Origin: JAGMES01 sp023128035
GTDB taxonomy: Bacteria; Bacillota; Halanaerobiia; DY22613
Length of the DNA stretch: 64,000 nucleotides
Assembly: GCA_030627905.1 (NCBI GenBank)
Contig: DAOVRZ010000013.1
Coordinates: forward strand, 6,775 to 70,774
Direction of reading: 5' to 3'
Every line of letters starts with the position of its first letter. Position 1 is the first letter of the stretch. The notes under the pieces were generated by a model. The model had not been told where the DNA came from and searched no databases. It worked only from the letters and a program-made list of their open reading frames with translations. The translations under genes were made by a program, and so were the position numbers. Below are positions 8,474-18,181 of the stretch, piece after piece.

Positions 8474-9529
8474 ATGAGTAAGAAAGTAAAATCAACGAGT
8501 ATGTCTAAACTTGCTAGAAAAGAACAACGTTTAGCATATACATTGTTGTTACCAACCTTTTTAATTCTTTTCATCATTGCTATATATCCTCTGGCCCAGG
8601 TTTTTTATACTAGCTTTACAGATAAAACCTTTGCTAGTAATGAAGAAACTAACTTTGTAGGTTTTAAGAATTATTCTAGATTGTTGTCACTTACTATCAA
8701 AGAATTACCATATGAGATTGATCCAGATACTAATGAAAAAGTTTATGAGCGTGCAATAAGAGTGCTACCGCGTAAACCTGTCCGCTATAGAGAATTGACA
8801 CAGTTCAATTTTTTAGGGAAACGTTATGTGATTGGAGCTACTGATAGAAATTTTATCTTTGCTATGAAAGACACTATTATTTTTACGATATGTTCTGTAT
8901 TTTTAGAAACATTACTTGGCTTAGGGGTTGCACTGATTGTTAATAGTAAATTCCGTGGTCGTGGAGCAATGCGAGCAACTATGTTAGTACCTTGGGCAGT
9001 TATTACTGTTGTTTCAGCTCGAATATGGGAATTTATGCTATCACCAAGTCGTGTTGGTTTCTTTAATGTTATTTTTCAGAAATTAGGAATTGGTGATGGG
9101 CAGATTGCATTTTTACGTTTAAAGGAATTATCGATGCCAACTTTGATAGCTGTAGATGTGTGGAAAACTACTCCTTATATGGCTTTATTAATTCTAGCGG
9201 GGTTACAGTTAATCTCCAAAGATATCTATGAAGCAGCTCGGGTAGATGGTGCTAATCCGATACGTCAATTTTCCGCTATTACTTTACCACTTTTAAAACC
9301 TGCTTTGGCTGTAGCTCTGATCTTTAGAACTCTTGATGCTTTAAGAGTTTTTGATGTTTTCCAGGTTCTTTTAGCTCAAACCCGATATTCAATGGCAAGT
9401 TACAATTATTATCAATTGATTGGTAATCGTGCAATGGGTTTAGCTTCTGCAATTGGTGTTATAATTTTCATTTTGATTTTTACCTTTTCAATTCTCTACA
9501 TGAAGCTATTGGGGGTTGATACCGAATGA
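8474..9529 (+). CDS. ABC sugar transporter permease, MalF-like
   Basis: A 351-residue inner-membrane permease with six main helices. The EAA motif (YEAARVDGANPIRQFSAITLPLL) near the C-terminus contacts the ATPase. Between the first and second helix is an extended outside loop of about 90 residues, typical of MalF-type subunits. I start at the ATG at 8474; a TTG at 8471 is also possible. AAGGAGGG lies upstream. Its stop overlaps the ATG of the next permease (ATGA). No ATP-binding subunit is in the locus, so a shared MsmK-type ATPase elsewhere is likely. Confidence 0.93.
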   Translation: MSKKVKSTSMSKLARKEQRLAYTLLLPTFLILFIIAIYPLAQVFYTSFTDKTFASNEETNFVGFKNYSRLLSLTIKELPYEIDPDTNEKVYERAIRVLPRKPVRYRELTQFNFLGKRYVIGATDRNFIFAMKDTIIFTICSVFLETLLGLGVALIVNSKFRGRGAMRATMLVPWAVITVVSARIWEFMLSPSRVGFFNVIFQKLGIGDGQIAFLRLKELSMPTLIAVDVWKTTPYMALLILAGLQLISKDIYEAARVDGANPIRQFSAITLPLLKPALAVALIFRTLDALRVFDVFQVLLAQTRYSMASYNYYQLIGNRAMGLASAIGVIIFILIFTFSILYMKLLGVDTE

Positions 9530-10395
9530 TGAATAAGAATTTATTGAAAGTTGTTAAGAAAGTATCATTTTGGGCTGTGATTGTTATAATTTTTATCTAT
9601 ATGTTATTCCCATTTTATTGGGCGATTAATTCTTCTTTCAAGTCAGAATCTCAGTTACAAATGACTCCAACAACTTTTTTACCTCGCGATCCTCAGAGTT
9701 TAAGCATAGCTCCGACTTTGCAAAATTATCGAGCGATCTTTACTAATGATAAATTTATTAGAGGTTTCATTAATAGTACAATTGTAGCTAGTTTGACTAC
9801 ATTTTTAGCGTTGTTAGTAGGGTCATTTGCAGCTTTTGCATTGGGAAAATTGAAATTTCGCGGGAAGAAAACTTCATTGTATTTGATTCTTTCTATGACT
9901 ATGTTTCCTCAAGTTACGGTCTTATCAGGATTATATATTGTTATTAATAAGTTAAATATCAGTGCCATTCCCGGCATGATTCTGTCATATATGATTTTTA
10001 CTTTACCTTTTACAGTCTGGGTTTTAACTTCATTCTTTAAAACTCTACCCAAAGAATTAATGCAGTCTGCACAAGTGGATGGTGCCACACCATTTCAAAC
10101 GTTTTATAAGATTTTACTACCATTAACTGCTCCAGCTTTGGTTACTACAGGGCTTTTAGCTTTTATCTCAGCCTGGAATGAATATCTATTTTCACTTACT
10201 TTTACAGCAATTGAGCCAACTGCTAGGACTGTACCTGTTGCAATTGCTCTCTTTACAGGGACAATTTCGAGACAGGAACCGTTTGGAGAGATTATGGCTG
10301 CTGCAGTTATTGTAACTATTCCATTAGTAATATTAGTTTTAATTTTCCAGAAAAAAATCGTGTCTGGATTGACCTCAGGTGCGGTTAAAGGATAA
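9526..10395 (+). CDS. ABC sugar transporter permease, MalG-like
   Basis: A 289-residue permease with six helices and an EAA-loop variant (MQSAQVDGATPFQTFYKILLPL). It pairs with the preceding MalF-like protein to form the channel for the disaccharide. The ATG overlaps the previous TGA, indicating translational coupling. The order binding protein, MalF-like, MalG-like is standard for carbohydrate uptake family 1 systems. Confidence 0.93.
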   Translation: MMNKNLLKVVKKVSFWAVIVIIFIYMLFPFYWAINSSFKSESQLQMTPTTFLPRDPQSLSIAPTLQNYRAIFTNDKFIRGFINSTIVASLTTFLALLVGSFAAFALGKLKFRGKKTSLYLILSMTMFPQVTVLSGLYIVINKLNISAIPGMILSYMIFTLPFTVWVLTSFFKTLPKELMQSAQVDGATPFQTFYKILLPLTAPALVTTGLLAFISAWNEYLFSLTFTAIEPTARTVPVAIALFTGTISRQEPFGEIMAAAVIVTIPLVILVLIFQKKIVSGLTSGAVKG

Positions 10396-10463
10396 AAACC
10401 TAGAGGAATTTGGAAATATTAATATGCCTGAAGAATGTCAAAATGAAAGGAGTATGAATAGCA

Positions 10464-11126
10464 ATGAATCATGTATTTAAAGGAGTAATTTTTGATCTAG
10501 ATGGTGTATTAACAGATACTGCCGAATATCATTACCAGGCGTGGAAAAGACTTGCAGAAAAATTGGGAATTTATTTTGATCGTAAGATAAATGAGAGATT
10601 AAAAGGAGTCTCAAGAAGGGATTCTTTAGATGTAATTCTTGAAAATTCTACTAAAACTTATACATTGGAAGAAAAAGTGAAACTAACAGATGAAAAAAAC
10701 ACAGATTATGTTGCATTAATTCAGAATATGACTGCAGAGGAGCTTCTTCCAGGTGGAAAAGAGTTGTTAAAGTTTTTAAAACAAGAGGGATATAAGATTG
10801 CCTTGGCTTCAGCAAGTAAAAATGCTTTTACGGTGATTAAAAATCTTGATATTGAAGATTATTTCGATTATATTGTAGACGTTGCAAAAGTTAAGAAAGG
10901 AAAACCTGATCCAGAAATATTTCTGACAGCAGCAATGGAAATTGGGTTAGATCCTAAGTTTTGTATTGGAGTTGAAGATGCTCAAGCAGGAATACAAGCA
11001 ATTAACCAGGCTGGAATGTTTGCTGTTGGCGTAGGGGATAAAGATTCATTAAAAGGAGCAGATGTTGTAATTCAAAATCTTAATGATTTTCAATTGGAGG
11101 AGTATGAGTCTAAGGTAATGTTTTAG
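10464..11126 (+). CDS. pgmB: Beta-phosphoglucomutase (HAD superfamily)
   Basis: A 220-residue enzyme converting beta-glucose 1-phosphate to glucose 6-phosphate. The HAD motif I is FDLDGVLTD with the nucleophile Asp11 and acid/base Asp13. Motif II lies in LASASKN (a TSS-like Ser), motif III in KKGKPDPEIF, and motif IV in GVEDAQAGIQA. Length and motif spacing fit beta-PGM. It lies 11 bases before the GH65 phosphorylase, whose product beta-Glc-1-P is the mutase substrate, which strongly supports this role. Confidence 0.93.
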   Translation: MNHVFKGVIFDLDGVLTDTAEYHYQAWKRLAEKLGIYFDRKINERLKGVSRRDSLDVILENSTKTYTLEEKVKLTDEKNTDYVALIQNMTAEELLPGGKELLKFLKQEGYKIALASASKNAFTVIKNLDIEDYFDYIVDVAKVKKGKPDPEIFLTAAMEIGLDPKFCIGVEDAQAGIQAINQAGMFAVGVGDKDSLKGADVVIQNLNDFQLEEYESKVMF

Positions 11127-11137
11127 GGGGAACTTAA

Positions 11138-13471
11138 ATGAGAAAATATCATCTTAATAAAAAATCTATCTATCCCTATGATGAATGGAGGATTATTGAA
11201 GAAGAATTTTCTCCAGAGTATAATCATAGGAATGAAACTATTTTTGCTTTGGGTAATGGTTATCTTGGTTTGCGTGGAACCTTTGAAGAAGGATATAGTG
11301 GCGATCCTAAAACAACTACTTCAGGAACTTATGTTAATGGAGTTTATGAATCGGAACCGATTATTTATGGTGAATGGGTTTTTGGAATGCCTGAAGTTGG
11401 TCAAACTCTGCTAAATTTGGCTGATTGGAAGATTATTTGTTTTAAAGTAGAAGATGAATGGTTTGATATGATGCAGGGCCAGCTAGAAAGCTACCACCGA
11501 GTACTAAATTTAAAAGAAGGCGTTCTAACTCGTTCTTTGAAATGGATAAGCCCAAAGGGTAGAAAGGTAGCTATCAAAGTTCAGCGATGTATTTCATTAT
11601 CAGACCAACATAAGGCAGTAATTCGTTTTTCTGTAACTCCTCTTAACTTTTCAGGTCAACTCACCTTTTCCTCTGAGTTAAATGGGAATGTTGAAAATCA
11701 ACATTATCTTAGAGAGCAAGCTTTAGAAGTCGAAGAGGTAAATGTAGAGACAGATTTTGGTTATTTGCTTCAGGAGACGAAGGGATCGAAAATCTCCGTA
11801 GCTTATGCTATAGCTCACGAGATAACTAGTTCAGATGAGAATTTTTCATGTGAGTGTTCTCAAGAAAAAAGTACTAATGACCTTGCTTATAAATTCACTT
11901 GGGATGGAAAAGAAGGGGACGATTATCATTTAGATAAATATATTAGTGTTTATACAAGTTTGGAGTGTTCGAAAGATCAGCTTAAAGATATTGTACTCAC
12001 TGAAGTTAAAGAAACAAAAACGATGGGATTTACCAGTTTAATTCAAAGACAATCAGAGTTTTTAGCAAAATACTGGGATGAGGTAGATGTAAAGATTGGT
12101 GGAGATGTTGCTCTTCAACAAGGAGTTCGGTTTAATGCATTCCATTTACTTCAGTCGTGTGGACGTAATGGTAAAACCAGTATTGGAGCTAAAGGAATAA
12201 CTGGTGAATTTTATGAGGGACATTATTTTTGGGATACAGAAGTTTATATAAACCCATTTTTCTTATATAGTAAGCCAAAATATGTAAAAAATCTTTTGCT
12301 TTATCGGTATAGAATTTTGGATGCTGCTAGGAAACGCGCAAAATTATTGGGATATAATGGTGCTCTATATGCATGGCGAACGATTAATGGTCATGAAGCT
12401 TCTGCGTTATTTGAAGGTTCAACTGCTCAATATCATATAAATGCAGCAATTGTATACGGTGTATATAAATATTTGGAAGCTACTGATGATTTTGATTTTC
12501 TGATTAATCATGGTGCAGAGATTATTTTTGAAACTTCTCGCTTGTGGGCAGACTTAGGTGGATTTATACCACTCAAAAATAATAAATTCTGCATTAACGA
12601 GGTTTGTGGGCCAGATGAATATAAAGCTGGGGTAAACAATAATTGTTATACTAACTATATGGCAAAAATGAATCTTGAACTTGGAGTTAATATCTCCAAA
12701 ATTATGAGAGATGAATATCCTGAAGAATATCAGAAATTAACAACAAAAATTCAACTTAAAGAAGAAGAGATTGAATATTGGAATCGTTGTGCAAGAGAGA
12801 TGTATTTACCTTTTAATGAGGAGTTAGGAGTTCATCCTCAGGATGATTCTTTCTTATACAAAGAGGATATTGATATTGATTTTTTGTCAGAAGAACAGAT
12901 TCCATTGTTACGTAATTGGCATCCACTGAATATTTGGCGATATCAGGTTTGCAAACAAGCAGATGTGGTATTACTGATGTTCCTATTAGGAGATTTATTT
13001 GACCTTAAAGTTAAAAAGGCTAATTATGATTATTATGAGCCGCGAACGACTCATGATTCTTCACTTTCATCTTGCATATTTAGTATTGTTGCATCAGAGA
13101 TTGGGTATCGTGATGATGCTTATAGATATTTTATGCAGACAGCTAGACTCGATTTGGATGACTACAATAATAATGCTCATGAAGGAATTCATTCAGCTTG
13201 TATGGCTGGTTCCTGGCTCTGTGTAACTCATGGTTTTGCTGGTATGCGGGTGTATAATGGGGTATTGAAATTCAATCCTTATTTGCCACAAGGTTGGAGT
13301 GATTATCAATTCAAAATTCAGTTCAGGAAGCATAAGTTGAAGGTTTATGTTAATGACACTGGAGTTAGTTATACTCTTGAAACTGGCGAAAACTTTAATT
13401 TTTATCATGGTGATGAAAAAATTTCAATCAATAAAGGTGATTCTATAAAAATTAATTTTAATTGTTGTTAA
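11138..13471 (+). CDS. GH65 disaccharide phosphorylase (kojibiose, trehalose or maltose)
   Basis: A 777-residue inverting phosphorylase that splits an alpha-glucosyl disaccharide with phosphate to glucose (or another sugar) and beta-Glc-1-P. Glu494 in VCGPDEY is at the position of the GH65 general acid. Other family signatures are GNGYLGLRGTFEEGY near residue 38 and a (beta/beta)-barrel-type sequence (YFWDTEVYINPFFLYS). The length matches kojibiose and trehalose phosphorylases of anaerobic Firmicutes (about 775 residues), slightly longer than many maltose phosphorylases. Specificity cannot be decided by eye. With pgmB and the uptake genes it forms an ATP-sparing route from disaccharide to Glc-6-P. 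Confidence 0.92.
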   Translation: MRKYHLNKKSIYPYDEWRIIEEEFSPEYNHRNETIFALGNGYLGLRGTFEEGYSGDPKTTTSGTYVNGVYESEPIIYGEWVFGMPEVGQTLLNLADWKIICFKVEDEWFDMMQGQLESYHRVLNLKEGVLTRSLKWISPKGRKVAIKVQRCISLSDQHKAVIRFSVTPLNFSGQLTFSSELNGNVENQHYLREQALEVEEVNVETDFGYLLQETKGSKISVAYAIAHEITSSDENFSCECSQEKSTNDLAYKFTWDGKEGDDYHLDKYISVYTSLECSKDQLKDIVLTEVKETKTMGFTSLIQRQSEFLAKYWDEVDVKIGGDVALQQGVRFNAFHLLQSCGRNGKTSIGAKGITGEFYEGHYFWDTEVYINPFFLYSKPKYVKNLLLYRYRILDAARKRAKLLGYNGALYAWRTINGHEASALFEGSTAQYHINAAIVYGVYKYLEATDDFDFLINHGAEIIFETSRLWADLGGFIPLKNNKFCINEVCGPDEYKAGVNNNCYTNYMAKMNLELGVNISKIMRDEYPEEYQKLTTKIQLKEEEIEYWNRCAREMYLPFNEELGVHPQDDSFLYKEDIDIDFLSEEQIPLLRNWHPLNIWRYQVCKQADVVLLMFLLGDLFDLKVKKANYDYYEPRTTHDSSLSSCIFSIVASEIGYRDDAYRYFMQTARLDLDDYNNNAHEGIHSACMAGSWLCVTHGFAGMRVYNGVLKFNPYLPQGWSDYQFKIQFRKHKLKVYVNDTGVSYTLETGENFNFYHGDEKISINKGDSIKINFNCC

Positions 13472-13480
13472 TCTAATCAT

Positions 13481-13530
13481 AAATAAAAGTTCATAGTTGA
13501 TCAACTATGAACTTTTATTTATTTATTTTA
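13481..13530. terminator. Perfect 40-base palindrome terminator
   Basis: Positions 13481-13520 form a perfect palindrome centred on TTGATCAA with arms AAATAAAAGTTCATAG, followed by ATTTATTTTA. It ends the sugar operon. The region from here to 13668 shows no gene. Confidence 0.8.
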
Positions 13531-13668
13531 ACTTAAAAAACTAATGCAAACACTTTTTCTAAGAATCAAAATGTAACAATGTTGAGTATTTTATGAATGA
13601 AAATGCTATCTCTTGAATATAGTCCTCTTAAAATAGCAGGAAATTAGTACCAGGTAATAGATTTTTAG

Positions 13669-13697
13669 TTGAATATCCCTCAGTTATCAGTTATAAT
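13669..13697 (+). promoter_or_regulatory. Promoter of the acyl-CoA dehydrogenase/Etf operon
   Basis: TTGAAT at 13669-13674 and TATAAT at 13692-13697 are separated by 17 bases and lie 45 bases before the first gene. Confidence 0.55.
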
Positions 13698-13741
13698 AAA
13701 CATATCGGCTTAAAACTGTGAATAATGTAAAGGAGTGAAAA

Positions 13742-14887
13742 ATGAGTATGGATTATTTTTTGACAGAAAAGCAGCAAATCATACGTGATTTATCTCGGCG
13801 AATTGCTGAAGAAAAGATGACTCCTATCGTTAAAGAATATGATGAATCAGGTGAATTCCCATGGGAAATTATGAAAATCTTAGCTAAATCAGATCTTTTC
13901 CGCGTTTTTATTCCAGAAGAGTATGGTGGACTGGGCGGTGGAATATTTGAGATGGCTTTGGTTGTTGAAGAACTCAGTAAAGTTTGTTCCGGTATTGCTT
14001 TAGGTTATGCAGCTACCGGATTAGGTTCAATGCCAATATTACTTTTCGGTAATGAAGAACAAAAACTAAAATATATGAGTCAGGTTGCTAATGGAACCAT
14101 TGCTGCTTTTGCATTAACTGAAGCAGAAGCTGGAAGTGATGCTAGTAATCAGAAAACTACTGCAGTTAAAGATGGCGATTATTATATTTTAAATGGTGTT
14201 AAGCAATGGATTACTAATGGTGGAGAAGCAGATATTAATACTGTGGTTGCCATGACAGATAAAAATAGGGGTGTACGTGGTGCAACTGCTTTTATTGTTG
14301 AAAAAGGAACTCCAGGATTTAGTTTTGGTAAAAAAGAGGACAAGATGGGTATTCGGGCATCAACAACCCGTGAATTGATCTTCGAAGATGTTCGAGTTCA
14401 TAAGAGTCAAATGCTTGGTAGAAAAGGTATGGGTTATATTGTCGCCTTGAAGACTTTAGATCGTACCCGTCCTGGTGTAGGTGCTCAGGCTGTTGGTATT
14501 GCTCAAGGAGCATTAAATGCATGCTTAAAGTATTCTAGAGAACGTGAACAGTTCGGTCAACCGATTGCCAATTTCCAAGTGATTCAACATATGTTAGCTG
14601 ATATGGCAACTCAGACAGAAGCTGCTAGATCTTTAGTTTATGCTACAGCTAGAATGATTGATTCTGGTGCTACTGATATTAGTCGTGAATCAGCTATGTG
14701 TAAATATTTTTCAGGTGATGTTGCAATGAAAGTTACCACTGACGCAGTTCAAATCTTTGGTGGTTATGGTTATATGAAAGAATATCCTGTTGAAAAAATG
14801 ATGCGTGATGCAAAAATTACCCAGATCTATGAAGGCACAAATCAGATTCAACGTAATGTTGTTGCCTCAACACTATGGAAGAAATGA
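13742..14887 (+). CDS. Acyl-CoA dehydrogenase (butyryl-CoA dehydrogenase-like)
   Basis: A 381-residue FAD enzyme that interconverts an enoyl-CoA and an acyl-CoA. The FAD-binding stretch FALTEAEAGSDASN and the C-terminal QIYEGTNQIQRN with catalytic Glu364 are both present, as in short-chain (butyryl-CoA) dehydrogenases. It is followed at 15-base spacing by EtfB and EtfA, so it probably works as an electron-transfer-flavoprotein-linked reductase. Thiolase, crotonase and hydroxyacyl-CoA dehydrogenase are absent here, so the substrate may be butyryl-, acrylyl- or an aryl-type CoA ester. GGAG precedes the start. Confidence 0.93.
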   Translation: MSMDYFLTEKQQIIRDLSRRIAEEKMTPIVKEYDESGEFPWEIMKILAKSDLFRVFIPEEYGGLGGGIFEMALVVEELSKVCSGIALGYAATGLGSMPILLFGNEEQKLKYMSQVANGTIAAFALTEAEAGSDASNQKTTAVKDGDYYILNGVKQWITNGGEADINTVVAMTDKNRGVRGATAFIVEKGTPGFSFGKKEDKMGIRASTTRELIFEDVRVHKSQMLGRKGMGYIVALKTLDRTRPGVGAQAVGIAQGALNACLKYSREREQFGQPIANFQVIQHMLADMATQTEAARSLVYATARMIDSGATDISRESAMCKYFSGDVAMKVTTDAVQIFGGYGYMKEYPVEKMMRDAKITQIYEGTNQIQRNVVASTLWKK

Positions 14888-14902
14888 TAGGAGGGATCAA
14901 AG

Positions 14903-15688
14903 ATGAAGATAGTTGTATGTATAAAACAGGTTCCTGATACTACTGATGTGAAGATTAATAAAGAGACTAATACCTTGATTCGTGAAGGGGTAAAAAGTGT
15001 TATTAATCCTTTTGATTTTTATGCTATTGAAGAAGGTTTAGCTTTGAAAGAGGCTCATGGAGGTAATGTAATTGTTATAAGTATGGGTCCTCCGCAAGTG
15101 AGTGAATCATTAAAAGAAGCGATTTCTTTAGGTGTTGATGATGTAATTCTTATTAGTGATAGGGCTTTTGCAGGAGCTGATTCTTTAGCTACTTCTTATG
15201 CCTTAACTAAAGCTATAGAAAAGATCGGTGATGTTGATTTAATCCTTTGTGGTAAACAGGCGATTGATGGAGATACTGCACAAGTTGGCCCTGGTATTGC
15301 TGAACATTTAGATATTCCTCATACCACTTATGTTAAAGCTGTAACAGAAGTTACTGATAATACTATTAAAGTTCATAGTATGATTGAAGGTGGTTATGAA
15401 GAGGTTGAGATGGATCTGCCTGCATTGTTGACTGTGGTAAAGGAGATTAATGAACCTCGTATGCCATCTGTTCGCGGAATTCTAAGGTCACGTCATATGG
15501 AAGTTCCAGTATGGACTGTTAATGATCTGGATGTAGATGAAAATAAAATCGGCTTGAAGGGTTCACCAACCCAGGTTGTCACTATTGCTACTCCAGAAAT
15601 CAATACAAATGGTCAAATCTTTACAGGTAAAGCTGAAAAACAGGTGGCAAATCTATTCAAAGCACTGCGTGAGCAGCAAGTCATCTAA
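14903..15688 (+). CDS. etfB: Electron transfer flavoprotein beta subunit
   Basis: A 261-residue EtfB that binds FAD (in bifurcating Etfs) or AMP and receives electrons from NADH. It begins MKIVVCIKQVPDTTDVKI, the family hallmark, and carries GKQAIDGDTAQVGPGIAEHL, the conserved nucleotide-binding region. Slightly over 260 residues is normal. AGGAGG precedes the start. It lies between the acyl-CoA dehydrogenase and EtfA, in the bcd-etfB-etfA order. Confidence 0.95.
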   Translation: MKIVVCIKQVPDTTDVKINKETNTLIREGVKSVINPFDFYAIEEGLALKEAHGGNVIVISMGPPQVSESLKEAISLGVDDVILISDRAFAGADSLATSYALTKAIEKIGDVDLILCGKQAIDGDTAQVGPGIAEHLDIPHTTYVKAVTEVTDNTIKVHSMIEGGYEEVEMDLPALLTVVKEINEPRMPSVRGILRSRHMEVPVWTVNDLDVDENKIGLKGSPTQVVTIATPEINTNGQIFTGKAEKQVANLFKALREQQVI

Positions 15689-15702
15689 TAGGAGGTGAAA
15701 TA

Positions 15703-16917
15703 ATGAGTATTCAAATTACCGATGCATGTGTTGGGTGTGGAATCTGTGTAAAAAATTGTCCCTTTGGGGCTATTGAGATGCAAGATAATAAAGCTGTAAT
15801 TTTAGATCAATGTACTCTTTGTGGTTCATGTGAAAGTGTTTGCCCTGTGCAAGCTATTGAGATTGATCGGGTAAAGAAATCTGGGGTTAACTTAAGCGAA
15901 TATAAAGATGTATGGGTTTTTGGCGAACAACGCGATGGCAATTTAAATTCTGTTGTGTATGAACTTTTAGGAGAAGGTCGTAAACTGGCAGATAAATTAG
16001 GTGAAAATTTGTGTGTGGCTTTAATTGGTAATCAACTTAACGAGCAAGCTGAAGATCTGACTCATTATGGCGTTGATAGGGTTTATCTGGTAGATGAAAC
16101 TAATCTGGCTGTTTATAATGATGAATCTTATTCAGCTGTTATGACTGAATTGATTGAGAGCTATAAACCTTCTATTATTCTATTAGGTGCTACTGCTATT
16201 GGTCGTTCTGTAGGCCCACGGGTAGCCGCTAGAGTTGAAACTGGTCTAACTGCTGATTGTACTAGCTTAGATATAGATAGTGAAAAACGTAACCTTTTAC
16301 AGACAAGACCTGCTTTTGGTGGTAATATCATGGCAACTATCGTCTGTGAAAATAATCGTCCACAGATGTCTACTGTTCGTCCTAAGGTGATGCAACCTGC
16401 AGAACGGAGCTCTGTAGGAAATGGAGAGATAACAATACATGCTTTTGATGTGAGTAAACTGACTTTAAGAACTCGTGTCTTGAAGGTTGTAGAAGAATTA
16501 ACTGAGATGGTTAAAATTGAAGAAGCAGAGATCATCGTTTCTGGTGGACGGGGCGTTGGTTCAAAAGAAAACTTTAAATTAATTGAAGAGTTAGCACAAG
16601 TTTTAGACGGTGCTGTAGGTGCTTCAAGAGCATCAGTTGACAATGGTTGGGTACCTTATGCTCATCAGGTAGGTCAGACTGGTAAAACTGTTTGTCCAAG
16701 GATTTATATTGCTTGTGGAATCTCAGGTGCAGTTCAGCATCTTGTAGGTATGAAATCATCTGATCTAATTATTGCAATTAATAAAGATCCAAATGCTACA
16801 ATTTTTAGTGTAGCTAATTATGGTTTGGTGGGAGATTTAAATCAGATAATACCAGCTATGATAAAGGAATTGAAACAAGGTGGGTCTTTGGAAGCTGCGG
16901 TTTCATGTGAGAAATAA
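15703..16917 (+). CDS. etfA: EtfA fused to an N-terminal 2[4Fe-4S] ferredoxin domain
   Basis: A 404-residue protein. Residues 1-60 form a bacterial ferredoxin with two cysteine sets: C9, C12, C15, C19 and C38, C41, C44, C48. The rest is EtfA, with the C-terminal FAD-binding SGGRGVGSKENF and the VGQTGKTVCPRIYIACGISG signature. Typical EtfA is about 330 residues; the extra length is the ferredoxin. The same fusion is known in CarE of the caffeyl-CoA reductase complex of Acetobacterium, where Etf confurcates or bifurcates electrons between NADH, CoA ester and ferredoxin. Electron bifurcation here is an inference from that architecture. Confidence 0.94.
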   Translation: MSIQITDACVGCGICVKNCPFGAIEMQDNKAVILDQCTLCGSCESVCPVQAIEIDRVKKSGVNLSEYKDVWVFGEQRDGNLNSVVYELLGEGRKLADKLGENLCVALIGNQLNEQAEDLTHYGVDRVYLVDETNLAVYNDESYSAVMTELIESYKPSIILLGATAIGRSVGPRVAARVETGLTADCTSLDIDSEKRNLLQTRPAFGGNIMATIVCENNRPQMSTVRPKVMQPAERSSVGNGEITIHAFDVSKLTLRTRVLKVVEELTEMVKIEEAEIIVSGGRGVGSKENFKLIEELAQVLDGAVGASRASVDNGWVPYAHQVGQTGKTVCPRIYIACGISGAVQHLVGMKSSDLIIAINKDPNATIFSVANYGLVGDLNQIIPAMIKELKQGGSLEAAVSCEK

Positions 16918-16943
16918 ATAATCTTGAATGGTTTAGATATTAC

Positions 16944-17003
16944 AAAGAAGATAAAACAAAAAGACCTTGATAGGAGTATAAATACTACTTTCAAGGTCTT
17001 TCA
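16944..17003. terminator. Bidirectional terminator between the etf operon and the radical SAM remnant
   Basis: AAAGACCTTGA and TCAAGGTCTTT pair around an AT-rich loop (about 16958-17001). The A-run before it and the T-run after it make it usable from both sides for two convergent transcription units. Confidence 0.7.
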
Positions 17004-17005
17004 TC

Positions 17006-18146
17006 TTAGTTTCCAGCATCAAGATCAAATACTTTTTTAGGTAGATCACAAAAATAATCCTTACCTTCGGATATGATTTTATATAAACAATGGGTTAAAT
17101 TACCATCAGGGAGAAGGTTATGCATTGATCCACCTTTACAAAAGATCCATTGATCACAATCAATACAGTCACCTTTTTTGCGGAAGTCTAAGTTTCGGAA
17201 TATTTCAAATTTATTGTCCCATACATCTTTGATTCGGTCCGTTCTTACATTTCCCTGAACATTAATGCTACGTTCTATATTACAACATCCTCCGATGCTA
17301 CCATCACACAAAATTCCCATTACAGCGATACCTGATAAACATTTCCAGATATAGTCTCTAACCTGACCTTCGTAATCAAATCCCAACCAATCGCCACACC
17401 CTAAAACCATCTGAACTTTTTTATTATTTAAATGTTCATTTTTTATGAAATTAAGCATTTTCTTATATTGATCTGGAGTTAATAATAATTCTTTATGTTC
17501 GTAAGCTCTTCCGATTGGGATCATGGAAGCAACTCTCCATTGATATGGTTGTAATTCTTCAATTACCTGTTTGACTTGTTCCATCTCATTGATGTTATGT
17601 TGAGAGAATACAGTATTTATGGTAACGTTAATCTTTGGATTATCATTTAATCTTTTAACTAAACCACAAACATCTCTAAAAGATCCAGATACCCCCCCGA
17701 AACTTATCGTGGGTGGATTCAATTCCATCAATATCTGTACCAATCGCTCGCACTCCAGCATCAACTAATTCTGGAATGAGATCTGGGTTTTTAGCTAGAA
17801 TTGCGCCATTTGTCTGTATACCAAAATTTTTAAAACCGAGTTCTTGTGCTCCTCTTAGTACTTCGATAATATCAGAACGAAGAAGTGGTTCACCACCAGT
17901 CATTCCAATAACGATATTTTTATAATAATCAAAATCTCTGGCAATCTGTTCAAGTACTGCCAGCATTTCAGAACTAGTTAATTCAACATCTTTATTATAT
18001 GTTTCTTTTGGGGAGCCACAATGAACACAATTATAATTACAGGCACGTGTTACTTCCCATTGAATAATTCTTAACGTTTGCTTTTTTCGCCATTGATCAA
18101 TTCTATCTGACCAATCTTTCCAATCAGCTTAAGTAACCTTTGACAT
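17006..18146 (-). pseudogene. Radical SAM/SPASM protein, disrupted by a stop codon and a frameshift
   Basis: The gene begins at ATG 18146 with an excellent AAGGAGG but reads MSKVT followed by TAA (18129-18131). The same frame then continues with a normal protein: ACNYNCVHC (radical SAM cluster), MTGGEPLL, then DKFRG. A run of seven C on the plus strand (17692-17698) shifts the frame by one, and the rest follows in the second frame. The C-terminal SPASM region has CDGSIGGCCN, CIDCDQWIFC and KGGSMHN. Restored, it would be about 379 residues. Such enzymes mature peptides or modify cofactor enzymes. A short peptide ORF precedes it. Sequencing error or phase variation at the homopolymer is possible, but two independent lesions favour a pseudogene. 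Confidence 0.85.
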
Positions 18147-18181
18147 AGAGTTGTCCTCCTTTGTAAACCTATTTATTTTAA

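Noticed and set aside
16161..16643. A 160-codon minus-strand ORF inside etfA, and similar long antisense ORFs in the helicase, sugar and MacB genes
   Set aside because: These are shadow frames of well-supported genes, without SD or family similarity.
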